From NCBI RefSeq assembly GCF_002776525.5, contig NC_045443.1, positions 44,408,953-44,472,952 on the forward strand: 64,000 bases of DNA, in the 5' to 3' direction. Shown in pieces: positions 44,255 through 56,269 of the stretch. The stretch comes from Piliocolobus tephrosceles (Eukaryota; Chordata; Mammalia; Primates; Cercopithecidae). The notes beneath the pieces are model-generated. The model saw nothing but the letters and a program-made list of their open reading frames with translations. It did not search any database and was not told the DNA's origin. The stretch's first letter is position 1. Each line of letters begins with the position of its first letter. The position numbers and the translations under genes are program-made.

Positions 44255-44775
44255 GTAATAATAGTAGTAGTAGCTGACATTTACTGAGTAGCGACTAAGT
44301 TGAATTCAGCACTCAGCCCTTTTACGTGCATCTTTTCTCTTTTTTTTTGAGGCGGTGTCTTGCTCTGTCACCCAGGTTAGAGTGCAGTGGCACAATCTCG
44401 GCTCATTGCAACGTTAGCCTCCCGGGTTCAAGTGATTCTCCTACCTCAGCCTCCTGAGTAGCTGGGATTACAGGCGTGCGTCACCAGGCCTGGCTAATTT
44501 TTGTATTTTAGTAGAGACAGGGTTTCACCATGTTGGCCAGGCTGGTCTCAAACTCCTGACCTCAAGTGATCCGCCCACCTTGGCCTCCCAAAGTGCTGGG
44601 ATTATGGGCATGAGCGCTGGCTGGCCAGGAATCTTCTCATTGAATCCCACAGAATCCATGTGGCAGGGGCACTATTGCCAGTCCCATTCTACCAACGAGG
44701 AAAGAGAGTGAAATTAAGGATCAGAGAGTGAAATTAAGAAATCACACAAGAGACTCAGGGCTTGAGTTTCAAAGT
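44255..44775 (-). mobile_element. MIR-family element interrupted by an Alu
   Basis: AGCTGACATTTACTGAGTAGC (left) and TCCCATTCTACCAACGAGG with GTGAAATTAAGAAATCACAC (right) are the two halves. A short local duplication, AGAGAGTGAAATTAAG, occurs at about 44704 and 44725. Confidence 0.68.
44340..44630 (-). mobile_element. AluS-like element inside the MIR
   Basis: Antisense Alu from TTTTTTTTGAGGCGGTGTC to GAGCGCTGGCTGGCC, slightly shortened at its head. Confidence 0.92.
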
Positions 44776-44789
44776 ACTTGTAATATGCT

Positions 44790-45565
44790 TCACTGCTGAT
44801 TCCACCACTTACTGTGTGTCCTCAGTAAAGTGGCTCTGCCAGAAGCGTTTGAACCAGAGGGCTCCATCTTGAATAGGGGCTGGATAAAATAAGGCTGAGA
44901 CTTACTGGCCTGCATTACTAGGAGGTTAAGGCATTCTAAGCCACAGGAAGAGACAGGAGGTCAGCACAAGATACACAAGGTCATAAAGACCTTGCTGAAG
45001 GTTGCAGTGAAGAAGCCAGACAAAACCCACCCAAACCAAGAATGACAATGAGAGTGACCTCTGGTCATCCTCACTGCTACACTCCCACCAGGACCATGAC
45101 AGTTTACAAATGCCATGACAATGTCAGGAAGTTACCCTATAGCATCTAAAAAGGGGAGCAACCCTCCGTTCCTGGAACTGCCCACCTCTTTCCCGGAAAA
45201 CTCATGAATAATCCATCCCTTGTTTAGCATATAATCAAGAAATAACCATAAAAATGGGCAACCAGCAGCCCTCAGGGCTGCTCTGCCTATGGAGTAGCCA
45301 TTCTTTTATTCCTTTACTTTCCTAATAAACTTGCTTTCACTTTGCTCTATGGACACGCCTGGAATTCTTTCTTGCACGAGATCCAACAACTCTCTTGGGT
45401 TCTGGACTGAGACCCCTTTCCGGTAACATCTTCACATTCCCCTTCAATAAAATGTGCATAGTAATAAAGCCTACTTGGCAGGGTTGTAGCAGGGATTAAC
45501 TGAGAAAACACACGTGATATGCTTAACTCAGTGCCTGTTACATGGTAAGTCCTCAGGAAACGTTA
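44790..45565 (+). mobile_element. MIR split by an ERV1-type LTR
   Basis: ATTCCACCACTTACTGTGTGTCC (left) and CTACTTGGCAGGGTTGTAGC, GATTAACTGAG, CAGTGCCTGTTACATGG (right) are the two MIR parts around the LTR. Confidence 0.7.
44831..45428 (+). mobile_element. ERV1-class solo LTR
   Basis: GGGCTCCATCTTGAATAGGGG, CATGACAGTTTACAAATGCC, CATAAAAATGGGCAACCAGC, an AATAAA signal at 45323-45328, CGAGATCCAACAACTCTC and a terminal CCCCTTTCCGGTAACA. The boundaries fit TG...CA, but I could not find a clear target duplication. Subfamily not assigned. No viral genes remain. Confidence 0.75.
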
Positions 45566-45689
45566 AACACTGTTCTTATTTTTGTTGCTGTAACAAGGTT
45601 TGTTCATGGTATGGTCTCTACTGAGCCATCCACATTGTTTCCATGCCACCTCCTGGCCACCTTGCACTTCCCGTGCAGCTGCCCACCCT

Positions 45690-46045
45690 CTGTGCCTCTG
45701 TTCCTCCCTTCCCGAGAGCATCCCTTCCCACTTCCCACCCCTTCTTCACCCACTGACTCCTACTTACCTTTAAGACTTGCTTGAAGTATCACTTCTTCCA
45801 GGAAGCTTTCTTTGACCTCCTGTGAGTTAGGTGCTCCTTCTGTGAGCTGCAGTAGGAGCCTGTGCTTTTCTCTCCTATTGTATTTATCAAACGGCAACAT
45901 CGTAACTTTCTACCCTCTTAGTCTGCCACCACCCACTAGTCTGTGAGTTCTTGAAACGACAGAAGCTGTGATTTCTTTATCTGGGTTCCTCTAGTATTTA
46001 GTCCACAACTTGACAATTAATATTTGCTAAGCGATTTAACTGGTG
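45690..46045 (+). mobile_element. LINE-2 3' end
   Basis: ACTTCTTCCAGGAAGCTTTCTTTG, GTGAGTTAGGTGCTCC, CCCACTAGTCTGTGAGTTC and AATTAATATTTGCTAAG follow the L2 3' consensus. Confidence 0.82.
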
Positions 46046-46216
46046 AGTGAAAGATTAGGCAACTCCCATGACTACTTGTCCTGGGACCTCTGCTGACCAC
46101 TCCCAGGAGGTTATTCCTTTTTGAAAGTGGGATATAAGTCAGGCCAACAGAATTAGTCATTAAATTATTATTGCTATTTGCTTCTATTACTATTCTAGGT
46201 GCCGAGACCACTATAG

Positions 46217-46661
46217 TGTCAGAAAACAAAATTATAACAAATTTAGTGTAAAGATCTAATTGGCTTTTATTAATAATTCTAGAATCAGGCACCATCACAC
46301 CCTATAAAATAAAGTGGGTTTTCTGATGAGATAAGCAGAGGAGGCTGGCTTTATAGGCAGAAAAGGGCTGAAGAAAACAGAAACAGAGAACAAAAAGCAG
46401 ATGGTTTGTTTCAAGGTTAGTACCTTGATAGTGTTAAAACAGAAGGGACTTCCTGGTCATACCCTCTCAAGGTAAGCTGGTCCTCTTTTGATTAGTTGCT
46501 GTGAATCTCATTCTGTCTCTATTTTTTTAATTAGAAAGCTGGCCTATTTCAGAGTTCAGTTTGATTATGTGGCATTTAACATGAATGACTCCATTCTGGT
46601 CTGCTGGGCCTAGTGCAGAAGCCCATCCAAAACAATGGTCTCCCATAAATTTCATTTAACA
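46217..46661 (-). mobile_element. ERV-type solo LTR with 4-bp target duplication
   Basis: The minus strand starts TGTTAAATGAAATTTATGGG and ends GTTTTCTGACA (TG...CA). A complement AATAAA lies near 46264-46269. The duplication ATAG occurs at 46213-46216 and 46662-46665, the size typical of ERV1. Family not named. Confidence 0.7.
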
Positions 46662-46679
46662 ATAGTAAACAAGATAAAG

Positions 46680-48420
46680 TATTCTGCCTCCCTGGTGGTT
46701 ACAGTCCATAAATAGATGGGAAGATAATCAAAATAGTGTTAAGTTCTAGAACAAAAGTAGAACAAAATTAAGGGTAGGGAGTGATGGGGACAAGAAGCTA
46801 ATTTAGACTGGGTGGTCAGGGAAGACCTCCGAGGAGGTGACCTTTAGGCTGAGACCTTAATAATAAGAAGGATAAAATCTTATGAAAATCAGGAGCAGAG
46901 AAACTTGAAAGACACTGGGTGGGCATGAGTCTGTGTTTTCACAAGAAGAGGGTCAGTGTGCCTAGGGCCCAATTTCACCAAATGAGGTCAGAAGGGGTCA
47001 TGACCAGCCCTGGTAAGAAGAGGCCACGATAAGCTGTCTTGATTTTGTTCTGCCCACAACAGGAAGCCACAAAAGGGTTTTTACAAGAGAGAGTGAGATG
47101 ATCTGACTTAATATTTGGGGATTACTCTGGTCTCTGGGCAGAATAGGAATTGTACCAAGTTCTCACAGTAGTTCCGTGAGACGATTGCAACTTGGAGCTA
47201 GAGATGAAGAAAAGAGGATGAATTGAGGCTGTCTTGGGGAAGATGACAGGACTCGCTGATGGAGTATATGAAGGGAGCAGCACGGGACAAGAGGAATCAA
47301 GACTGATTCCTGTGTGAGACTGGAGCCACAGTGTAGTAGATGGTGGTGTCATTTCCAAAGTTGATAGAGAGACTAGAGGAGAAATGAGTTTGAGGGACAG
47401 AGGTGGAAGGAACCCAAAGTTCTGTTTGGGGCATGTGAGGTAGAGATGCTATTAGACATTTAATAAAGAGGCAGCCAGCTACCTCTACAAGCCTGAAGCT
47501 TAGTGGACAGATCAGGATTGGAACTGTAAACCTGCCAATCATCAGCAAGGAATGACTTTAAACAGGGAGTAGAACAGATAAGCTGGGCCACGCGAATATT
47601 GAAAGAGGATGGAGGGAGGAAAAGAAAGAGAAATAGAGGGGAGAGAAGGGGAAAAGAATAAGATCCCAAATCAATCTTTGCCATCCTCAAAGAGAGGGGA
47701 TGGAGGAACAGCAACTGACTGGGGAAGGAAGCCCACCTAGGAGAGGGTGTGCTATAGAAGCTGAGAGAAGAAAGTGAGAGGCTGAAGAAAATGCTAAAGG
47801 ATAGAGTCAGATAAGCAACAAGTGACCAGATTTGGTGAAAGAAGTCATTAATCACATTGATTAGAACCATTTTGGGGAATGATGAGTTCAAAAGCTCAAT
47901 GACAGTGAGTGAGAGAATGAGAACTGAGAAAGTAGAGACAGTGCCTCTAAACAGCACTTTAAAGACATATTGTGTGGAAAAACAAGATTGTAACAGGAGG
48001 GAGAAAACTCAGGGAAGAGTTTTTTTTGGCTTTGGTTCGCTTGGTTTTTAAGATGCCAGATTCCAGCACCTTTGTATGCCTTTAGAGTTAGAGAGAGAGA
48101 GGGGCTGGTTGCAGAGCCAGCCTGAAAAGGTCCTGAGAAGGTGAGAGGGACTAGGGTCCAGGAACTAGTGGATGGTAAGGTTGGCCTGAGAGAGCAGCCA
48201 GATCCCCCACTGAGGCCTAGGAAAGAGCATGTGGGCAGAGACAGCTACAGGGTACAGTTGATGAGGGGAAGGTCTAGTCTGCAGCTTGAAGCTTCTTAGT
48301 GAAGTTTGAGAGGAAGACATCAGCTACACTATGAGGGAGGGGGAGTAGGTGTTGGAGCTTTGAAGGGAGAGCAGCTATAAAATGCTTCCTTGTAAGATGG
48401 GACAGGGAATAACCCAGGGA
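46680..48420 (+). repeat. Second copy of the ancient GA-rich interspersed repeat
   Basis: GGTGGTCAGGGAAGACCTCC, GGTGACCTTTAGGCTGAGACC, GAGTGAGATGATCTGACTTAA and GATTACTCTGGTCTCTGGGC follow the same old repeat as 32860-35130. The 165-codon minus-strand ORF 47460-47957 lies inside and is Ser/Leu/Phe-rich because the strand is pyrimidine-rich. I do not regard it as coding. Confidence 0.5.
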
Positions 48421-48985
48421 CTGGGAGAACCCATCAATATTTGTGACCCTGAATTAAAGGAAGACTAGTTTTTCCCTTTGCAGAGTAGGTGGATGATACC
48501 GTGTTGACCAAGATGGCTCGGGAATGTATAATTCTGGCATCTGAGGGAATAGATCTGGCATGAGGCAGTATTGTGAAGTAGCCATCTCTCCCAGCATGCT
48601 TTCCTCACCACTTCTTCCTTCACAGGATCCGGTTTTGTTCAGGTGTTCACACTACTCATGAGATTCACAGAAATTGGAAACCCAACTCATCCCCAGCTCC
48701 AGAATTGGATGCTGATATTCTAAAACAATCACCAGATGCCATTCCTTTGCTGCTGCTGATTAATTTGTCCAGGGGCAGGCATGAGACCCAACTTGAACTG
48801 GTCAGAAAGGAGGGAAGGACTTAATTCCAGATGGACACCTGTTGTCTCTCTTACCAGTGAGGAAAAGGAAACGAGACGTCTAGCTGTTGGCCCCAGTCAT
48901 AAGAGGAAGCTGATACTGTGGATGAAGAGTGGAGCAATGGAAATAATGTAGGATCCAGTGACATTGCTAAACTGCTGATTCAACT
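48421..48985. other. Unique or unassigned old sequence
   Basis: No element named with confidence. Confidence 0.35.
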
Positions 48986-48987
48986 AG

Positions 48988-49362
48988 CCTTTCTTTCTTT
49001 CTCTTTTTTTCTTTCTTTCTTTTCTTTTTTCTTTCTTTCTTCTTTCTTTCTTTTTTTTTTTTTTTTGTTGAGAGAGACAGGGTCTTGCTCTGTCACCTGA
49101 TCTGGAATGCAGTGGTGAGATTATAGCTCACTGCAGCCTCCCACTTCTGGGCTCAAATCATCTTTCCTCCTCAGCTTCCCAAGTAGCTAGGACTATAGGT
49201 TCATGCCACCACATCTGGCTAATTTTTAAAATTTTTTGGTAGAGACTGGGTCTTGCTATGTTGCCAAATTTGGTCTAGAACTGTTAGCCTCGAGTGATGC
49301 ACCTTCCTTTTCCTCCCAAAGCACAGAGATTACAAAGGCATGAGGCACCATGCCTGACTAAC
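48988..49362 (-). mobile_element. AluJ-like element with a TTTC-rich tail
   Basis: A pyrimidine tract (48988-49066) leads into an old antisense Alu (GAGACAGGGTCTTGCTCTG ... GCATGAGGCACCATGCCTG). Confidence 0.9.
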
Positions 49363-50308
49363 CATGAAGACTGCTTTATCTCTGAATACATCTCCTTTAA
49401 AAAAAAAAACCCAGCTTTTGTGAGGATTTCTGTTACTTGCAGCAAAAGGGTCCTGATGGACACAATTGTTTTTGCAATGTAGGAGAAATCCTCAAAACTG
49501 GCTTTTCCCATGCTTGCCTTCCTCTCAGTTACATGCTCTGCCTAAAGCAAAGTGACTGCTTCCTCAGAAGTCAGGTTTTAAGGTCCCTGGGGCACTTCTG
49601 CTTCCACAGTTTAGGTTTACCAAGAGGCCAATATGTTTGTCCACAAGCTGGTTTTGCCAGTTGCACTTGTTTTTGTAACTATGTAAAGCAATGAAATATG
49701 AGTGAGGGAAAGAACTGCTGTTGTCCAAAATCCAAACTGAATGCTTTCCGTAAACAGTAAAGGCAAGCTGCTTAGAACACAAAGTAAATACAAAACAATC
49801 TTGGAGTTTCATGCAGGTGAGGCAAGTGTACAATAATTGGAAAATTTTATTAAATCTAGAATAATTCTGAACTCAGATTGTTCCCCAATTGTCCTTCAAT
49901 TCTGGCTCTACTTTAAAGCTGTTGGGACTGAAAACCACCGACTTTTTAAACGACCACACAAGACTCCTATGAGATGTCACATATCTTAAAAGAGGCCTTG
50001 TCCCTTCAAAATACTGTCAAATGGAAGAATATTTTTGTTTTACTTTAGTAAAATATTCAAAATGTTTTCCATTTTCAGTATTTCTTTGCTCTAACTGACT
50101 AGCTGTTTTAACTGATTATCCAATTAGCTACCAGTCTGGTGGCTTCTGAGTAAATGTATCCCTGTTCCTCTTTAGCCCCTTCGCCCACCTGGTCAACCTA
50201 GGGCCCTCAATCTCTTTCCTTTCTCCATCTTGTCAGCACAGAACCGCACATCATCAATAACAACTGGTTTTTACAAAATTATAATTTCAATATCAAGAGT
50301 ATTTTTCT

Positions 50309-50320
<12 letters not shown>
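49363..50320. other. Unique sequence
   Basis: Overlapping ORFs of 62-89 codons (49294-49833) occur on both strands without recognisable domains. No repeat recognised. Confidence 0.4.
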
Positions 50321-50324
<4 letters not shown>

Positions 50325-50340
<16 letters not shown>

Positions 50341-50630
50341 TTTTTTTGAGATGGAGTCTTGTTCTGTCACCCAGGCTGGAGTGCAGTGGTGGGATCTCAG
50401 CTCACTGCAAGCTCCGCCTCCCGGGTTCACGCCATTCTCTTGCCTCAGCCTCCAGAGTAGCTGGGATTGCAGGTGCCCGCCACCACACCCGGCTACTTTT
50501 TTTTGTATTTTTAGTGGAGACGGGGTTTCACTGTGTTAGCCAGGATGGTCTCGATCTCCTGAACTCGTGATTCACCCTTCTCGGCCTCCCAAAGTGCTGG
50601 GATCACAGGCGTGAGTCAACGCACCTGGCT
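50325..50630 (-). mobile_element. AluY
   Basis: Antisense full-length AluY (GTGGTGGGATCTCAGCTC, CTCCGCCTCCCGGGTTCACGCC). Confidence 0.94.
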
Positions 50631-50844
50631 AAGTATTTTTCATTTTAATAAAAGTTTTGGGAGGATCTACACTAAAGTGTTAACTGCTATTTCTGCATGA
50701 AGAGACTGTGGACTTTTTTCTTATTTTCATGTATGAGGATAATAATGATGCATACTAGTATTGACTTGGTTATAGCAAAATAAAAATAATCTTTTAACCC
50801 AAGAACAAAGAATATTTTGTCTTTTTATGAGAATTTACTTTTTA

Positions 50845-51025
50845 CAAAGAACTTTTAGGTCCATTGTATCAATGGTACTTCATAACTACCCTACAAAGAA
50901 AACATTTATTCCTGCTTCCCGATGAGGAAACCAAAATGGGAGAAGGGGAAACCATGTGGCCTCAGAGGACAAAGCTAGTAAGAAATAGAGCCTGTTTAGA
51001 TGCCCAGGTCCCTGATGTCTGCTTC
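50845..51025 (-). mobile_element. MIR fragment
   Basis: GATGAGGAAACCAAAATGGG, ACAAAGCTAGTAAGAAATAG and TTAGATGCCCAGGTCCC are reverse-complement MIR. Confidence 0.65.
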
Positions 51026-51304
51026 AAGTGGTTTTTTGCTTTCCTCTAAATCACTAAAGATTTAATGAAAACGGATTGATCATAGCTAAATATGCTACCT
51101 CTGTCAGAATGAAGAGAATTTAGCAATATAAAAAAATAGAGTTTTAAGCGATGAAAGCACAAGTCCAGAAGAAAACTGGGAGAGGAGGAAGGCTTTCACA
51201 GCACCACTGGGCACTTCCATACAAGGCCAGTGTCATGTAGGATATGGTGGCTTCCTTTCTTGATCAACCACCCGCCAAGACTTCAAATCAGCTCTATTGG
51301 TCTG
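51026..51304. other. Unique sequence
   Basis: Nothing recognised. Confidence 0.4.
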
Positions 51305-51455
51305 TACTGGGAAATATGGGCCCACTGTTTAATCTCTTTGGGCTCCATCATTGTGTTCTATTAAACAGGAGTGATGATACCTAGTCACAAGACAGTTGTC
51401 AGAATTTGCAATAATGTTGTATACAAAGCCCTTAACGCAGCAGCTGATGGGTTCT
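51305..51455 (+). mobile_element. MIR fragment
   Basis: TTTAATCTCTTTGGGCTCC, GTGATGATACCTAGTC and ACAAAGCCCTTAACGCAGC resemble the MIR 3' half. Confidence 0.55.
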
Positions 51456-51984
51456 AGCATTGCCATCATAATGGCAACTAGTAATACTGTTGGTAGTAAT
51501 CACACCACTGCTGCTTTAACAGGAAGTAAAGGACTTGCTGAGTGCCACCAGGTTGATGGGCACTAATGCTGGAAGATCATGAATCAGAACAACACACTCT
51601 CTAAGGATTCATCAAAACTCTTAGAAGGACCTGGTGATGACACTGGGTCCATCTGGATAATCCAAGATAACCTCCCCATCTCGAGGTCTTTAATAAAGAC
51701 CCATTTGCCATATAAGGCAACAGTCATAGGTTCCACGGATTAGGACTTAGACATATTTGTATTTGGGAAGCCTACCACACAACACACTGAATTTTTAAAA
51801 TAAAATATAAGGATTTAATTACATTTTACAGAATTATTTATAAAAACAACATACCCTTTAATCACTAGCAGAAGAGCAAGAGAAAGAGCTGACTACAGAT
51901 TCAGAACAGAATGGCATCTTCAAAACACACAGAATGATTTGAGATCAATTGACTGCGTTTCAATTTCTTTTTCTTTTCTTTTTT
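51456..51984. other. Unique sequence
   Basis: No coding sequence or repeat recognised. Confidence 0.4.
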
Positions 51985-52281
51985 CTTTTTTTTTTCTTTT
52001 TTTTTTTGAGACAGAGTTTCACTCTTCTTGTCCAAGCTGCAGCACAATCTCAGCTCACCACAACCTCCACTCCTGGGTTGAAGTGATTCTCCTGCTTCAG
52101 CCTCCCAAGAAGCTAGGATTACAGGCATGCACCACCACGCCCGGCGAATTTTTGTATTTTTAGTAGAGACAGGGTTTCACCATGTTGGCCAGGCTGGTCT
52201 TGAACTCCCTACCTCAGGTGATCCACCTGCCTCGGCCTCCCAAAGTGCTGGGGTTACAGGCATGAGCCACTGCACCCGGCT
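51985..52281 (-). mobile_element. AluS-like element
   Basis: Antisense Alu with a shortened right arm (CTTCTTGTCCAAGCTGCAGCACAATCTC). It ends GAGCCACTGCACCCGGC. Confidence 0.92.
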
Positions 52282-52664
52282 AACCAAGTCTTAGTAAATT
52301 CAAAAAATTCAAAATAATACCAATCATACTCTTGGATCACACTAGAATAAAACAGAAATCAATACCAAGATGATCTTTCAAAACCATACAATTACATGGA
52401 GATTAAACAATTTGCACTGGATTGACTTCTGGGTAAACAAAGAATTTAAAGCATAAATTAAAAAAATTCTTTGAAATAAATGAAAACAGAGGCACAACAT
52501 ACCAAAATCTCTGGGATGCAACAAAGTAGTATTAACAAGAAAGTTAAATGCCTACTTCAAAAGGTAGAGAGGTCTCAAATTAACAATCTGGCATCACACT
52601 TAGAGGAACTAGAAAGACAAGAAAAATCAACTCTAAAGCTTAGCACAAGAAAATAAATAACTAG

Positions 52665-52980
52665 GACTGGGCATGTTGGCTCATGCCTGTAATCCCAGCA
52701 GTTTGGGAGGCCAAAGTGGAAAAATGATTAAGTCCAGGAGTTTGAGATCAGCCTGGGCGAGGTGGTAAGACCCCACAGGGCAACACTGCAAAACCTCATC
52801 TGTACCAAAATAAAAATAAATATAAATATTAGCCAGGTATGATGGTGTGTGCCTGCAGTCCCAGCTACTTGCAATGCTGAAGTGAGAGGATTACTTGAGC
52901 CCAGGAGTTCAAGGTTGCAGAGAGGTATGATCACGCTACTCCACTCCAGCCTGGATAACAGAGCAAGACCATATCTCAAT
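52665..52980 (+). mobile_element. AluJ-like element
   Basis: Diverged Alu (GACTGGGCATGTTGGCTC...) with a TCTGTACCAAAATAAAAATAAATATAAA linker. Its tail merges into the purine microsatellite. Confidence 0.9.
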
Positions 52981-53012
52981 TGAAAGAAAAAAGAAAGAGG
53001 AAAGAAGGGGGG

Positions 53013-53102
<90 letters not shown>

Positions 53103-53114
53103 AANNNNNNNNNN

Positions 53115-53161
<47 letters not shown>

Positions 53162-53280
53162 AGGAAAGAAAGAAAGGAAAAGAAGGAAAGAAAAAGAAGG
53201 AGAGAAGGGAGGGAAAGGAAGGGAAGAAAGAAAGATGGGGGAAGGCAAGGAGGAAAAGTAAAGAAGGGAGAAAGAAAGGG
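52981..53280. repeat. (GA)n and (GAAA)n microsatellite with a 10-N gap
   Basis: (GA)n at 53011-53055, (GAAA)n from 53056, ten N at 53105-53114, GAAA again to about 53165, then GAAGGAAA-type purine sequence to about 53280. The gap marks an uncertain repeat length. The long Ser/Phe/Leu ORFs across it are artefacts. Confidence 0.95.
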
Positions 53281-54369
53281 AGGCAGAACAGAACTGAATA
53301 AAATTGAGACCCAAAAATCCACACAAAGAATCAACAAAACCAAAAGGTAGCTCTTTGACAGCATAAACAAGATTGATATACTGCTAGCCAGATTAACAAA
53401 GATAAGGAGAAGATCCAAATAAACACAAGAACAAAAGACAAAGGTGACATAACAACGATCCCACAGAAATACATAAGATCCTCAGAGACTATTATTAACC
53501 CCTCTACGTATACAAAGTAGAAAATCTGGAGGAAATGGAAAAATTCCTGGAAACACACAATCTCCAAGATCGGATCGGGAGAAAATTAAAACCCTGAACA
53601 AAACAATATTGAGTTCCATAACTGAATCAGTCATAAAAAAGTCTATGAACCAAAAAAAGCCCCAGACCAAAAGGATTCAGAGTTGAATTCTACTAGACTT
53701 ACAAAGAAGAGTTGATACCAATTCTATTAGAAAAAGTCAAAGAGGAGAGACTCTTCCCTATCTCATTCTACAAAGCCAGCATCACCCTGATACTAAAATC
53801 TGGCAAAGGCACACATAAAAACAAAACTACAAGCCAATACCCCTGATGAGCAGAGACACAAAAATCCTCAATAAAATACTAGCAAACTGAATCTAACAGC
53901 ATGTCAAAAAGTTAATTTACCACAATCAAATAGACTTTATTACTGGCATGCAAGTTTGGTTCAACATACACAAGTCAATGAATGTGATTTACCACGTAAA
54001 CAGACTTAAAAACAAAACCATATGATCATCTCAATAGATGAAGGAAAGTCTTTTGGTAAAATTCAACATCCTTTCATGATAGAAAACATCAACAAACAAG
54101 GCATAGAAGGAACATACCTCAAAATAATAAGAACCGTCTATGACAAACCGAAAGCAAGTATCATACTGAACAACCAAAGCTGGAAGCATTCCCCTTGAGA
54201 ATAAGGATGTCCACTCTCACCACTCCTCTTCAACATAGTACTGGAGGTCCTAGCCAGAGCAAGCAAGAGAAGGAAATAAAAGGCATCCAAATAGGAAAGG
54301 AAGCCAAACTATCTCTCTTCACTAACAATATAATTCTACACCTAGAAAACCCTAAAGATTTCACCAAAA

Positions 54370-54371
<2 letters not shown>

Positions 54372-54405
<34 letters not shown>

Positions 54406-54686
54406 AGACGGAGTCTCGCTCTGTCACCCAGGCTGGAGTGCAATGGCCGGATCTCAGCTCACTGCAAGCTCCGCCTCCGGGGTTTAAGCCATTCTCCTGC
54501 CTCAGCTTCCAGAGTAGCTGGGATTACAGGCGCCCGCCATCTCGCCCGGCTAGTTTTTTGTATTTTTAGTAGAAACGGGGTTTCACTGTGTTAGCCGGGA
54601 TGGTCTCGGTCTCCGGACCTCGTGATCCGCCCGTCTCGGCCTCCCAAAGTGCTGGGATTACAGGCTTGAGCCACCGCGCCCGGCCT
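54372..54686 (-). mobile_element. Young AluY, Old World monkey type
   Basis: Antisense AluY with ATGGCCGGATCTCAGCTC and CTAGTTTTTTGTATTTTTAG. CAAAAGCCT flanks it on both sides. Confidence 0.95.
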
Positions 54687-54953
54687 CAAAAGCCTCTTAG
54701 AACTGATAAACAACTTCACTAAAGTTTCAGAATATAAAATAAATGTACAAAAATCAGTAGTATTTCTATATATCAATAACGTTCAAGCTGAGAGCCTAAT
54801 AAAAAATGCAGTCCCATTTACAATAGTCAAAGAAACCCTATAAAACCTAGGAATACATCTAACCAAAGAGATGAAAGACCTCTACAAGGCAAAGTACAAA
54901 ACTCTACTGAAAGAAATCATAGATGACACAAACAAATAGAAAAACATTGCATA

Positions 54954-55253
54954 GCCAGGTGTGGTGGCTCACGCCTGTAATCCCAGCACTTTGGGAGGCT
55001 GAGGTGGGAGGATCACAAGGTCAAAAGATCGAGACCATCCTGGTTAACACGGTGAAACCCCGTCACTACTAAAAATACAAAAAAAAAAAAAAAAAAGACT
55101 AGCTGGGCGTGGTGGTGGGAGCCTGTGGTCCCAGCTGCCCGAGAGGCTAAGGCAGGGGAATGGTGTGAACGCAGGAGGCGGAGGTTGCAGTGAGCCGGGA
55201 TCGCGCCACTGCACTCCAGCCTGGGTGACAGAGCGACACTCTGTCTCAAAAAA
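54954..55253 (+). mobile_element. AluY-like element
   Basis: Dimeric Alu with an expanded internal A-run (55080-55096). GAAAAACATTGCAT flanks it on both sides. Confidence 0.94.
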
Positions 55254-56201
55254 AGAAAAACATTGCATGCTCATGAATTGGAAGAATCGGTATTATTAAA
55301 ATGACCATACTGCTCAAAGCAGGTTCAGTGCTATTCCTTTCAAACCACCATGTCATCTTTCATAGAATTAGACAAAAACGATTCTAAAATTTATGTGGAA
55401 CCAAAAAATAGCCCAAATAGCCAAGGAAATCCTAAGCAAAAAGATCAAAGCCAGAGGCATCACATTATCCAACTTAAAACTGTACTATAAGCCTACAGTA
55501 ACCAAAATAGCATGATACCGGTACAAAAACAGACATTTAGACTAATGGAACAGAAGAGAGAACTCTGAAATAAAGCCACAAACCTAAAGCCATCTGATCT
55601 TCAACAAGGTTAGCAAAAATAAGCAATGGGGAAAGACTCTCTATGCAATAAATGGTGCTGGAATAGCTGGCCTGCCATGTGCAGAAGAATGAAACTGGAC
55701 CCCTACCTTTCACCACATACAAAGATTAACTGAAGATTGACTAAAGATTAAAATGTAAGACCTCAAACTATAAGAATTCTAGAAGAAAACCTAGGAAACA
55801 CTATTCTGGACATTGGCATTTGGAAAGAATTTATGACTAAATCCTCCAAAGCAATTGCAACAACAACAACAACAAATTGACAAGTGAGACCTAATCAAAC
55901 TAAAGAGCTTCTCTGCACAGCAAAAGAAACTGTCAACACAGTAAACAGACAACCTACAGAATGAGAGAAAATATTTGCAAACTATGCATCCAAACAAAGG
56001 TCTAATCTAATATAGAGAAACTATAAGGAACTTAAACCATTGACCAAGCAATAAACAACCTCATTAAGAGACATGAACAGACACTTCTCCAAAGAAAATA
56101 TACAAGAGGCCAAGAAATATATGAAAAAATGGTTCACATCACTAATCATCAGAGAAACTCAAAATCAAAACCACGATGAGTTACCATCTCATACCTGTGA
56201 G

Positions 56202-56269
56202 ATGCTATTAGTAAAAAGCTATTAATAAAAGTAAAATGCTATTAGTAAAAAACTATTAATAAAAGTAAA
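56202..56269. repeat. 34-bp tandem duplication inside the L1
   Basis: ATGCTATTAGTAAAAAGCTA... starting at 56202 recurs at 56236 with one change (AGC to AAC). Each unit also contains its own near-repeat (CTATTAGTAAAA and CTATTAATAAAA). Confidence 0.92.

Noticed and set aside
47460..47957. 165-codon Ser/Leu-rich minus-strand ORF
   Set aside because: It lies opposite an ancient GA-rich repeat. The composition explains the open frame, and no domain is visible.
52728..53418. ORFs of 116-198 codons on the minus strand
   Set aside because: They translate the GA/GAAA microsatellite, its N gap and the Alu.
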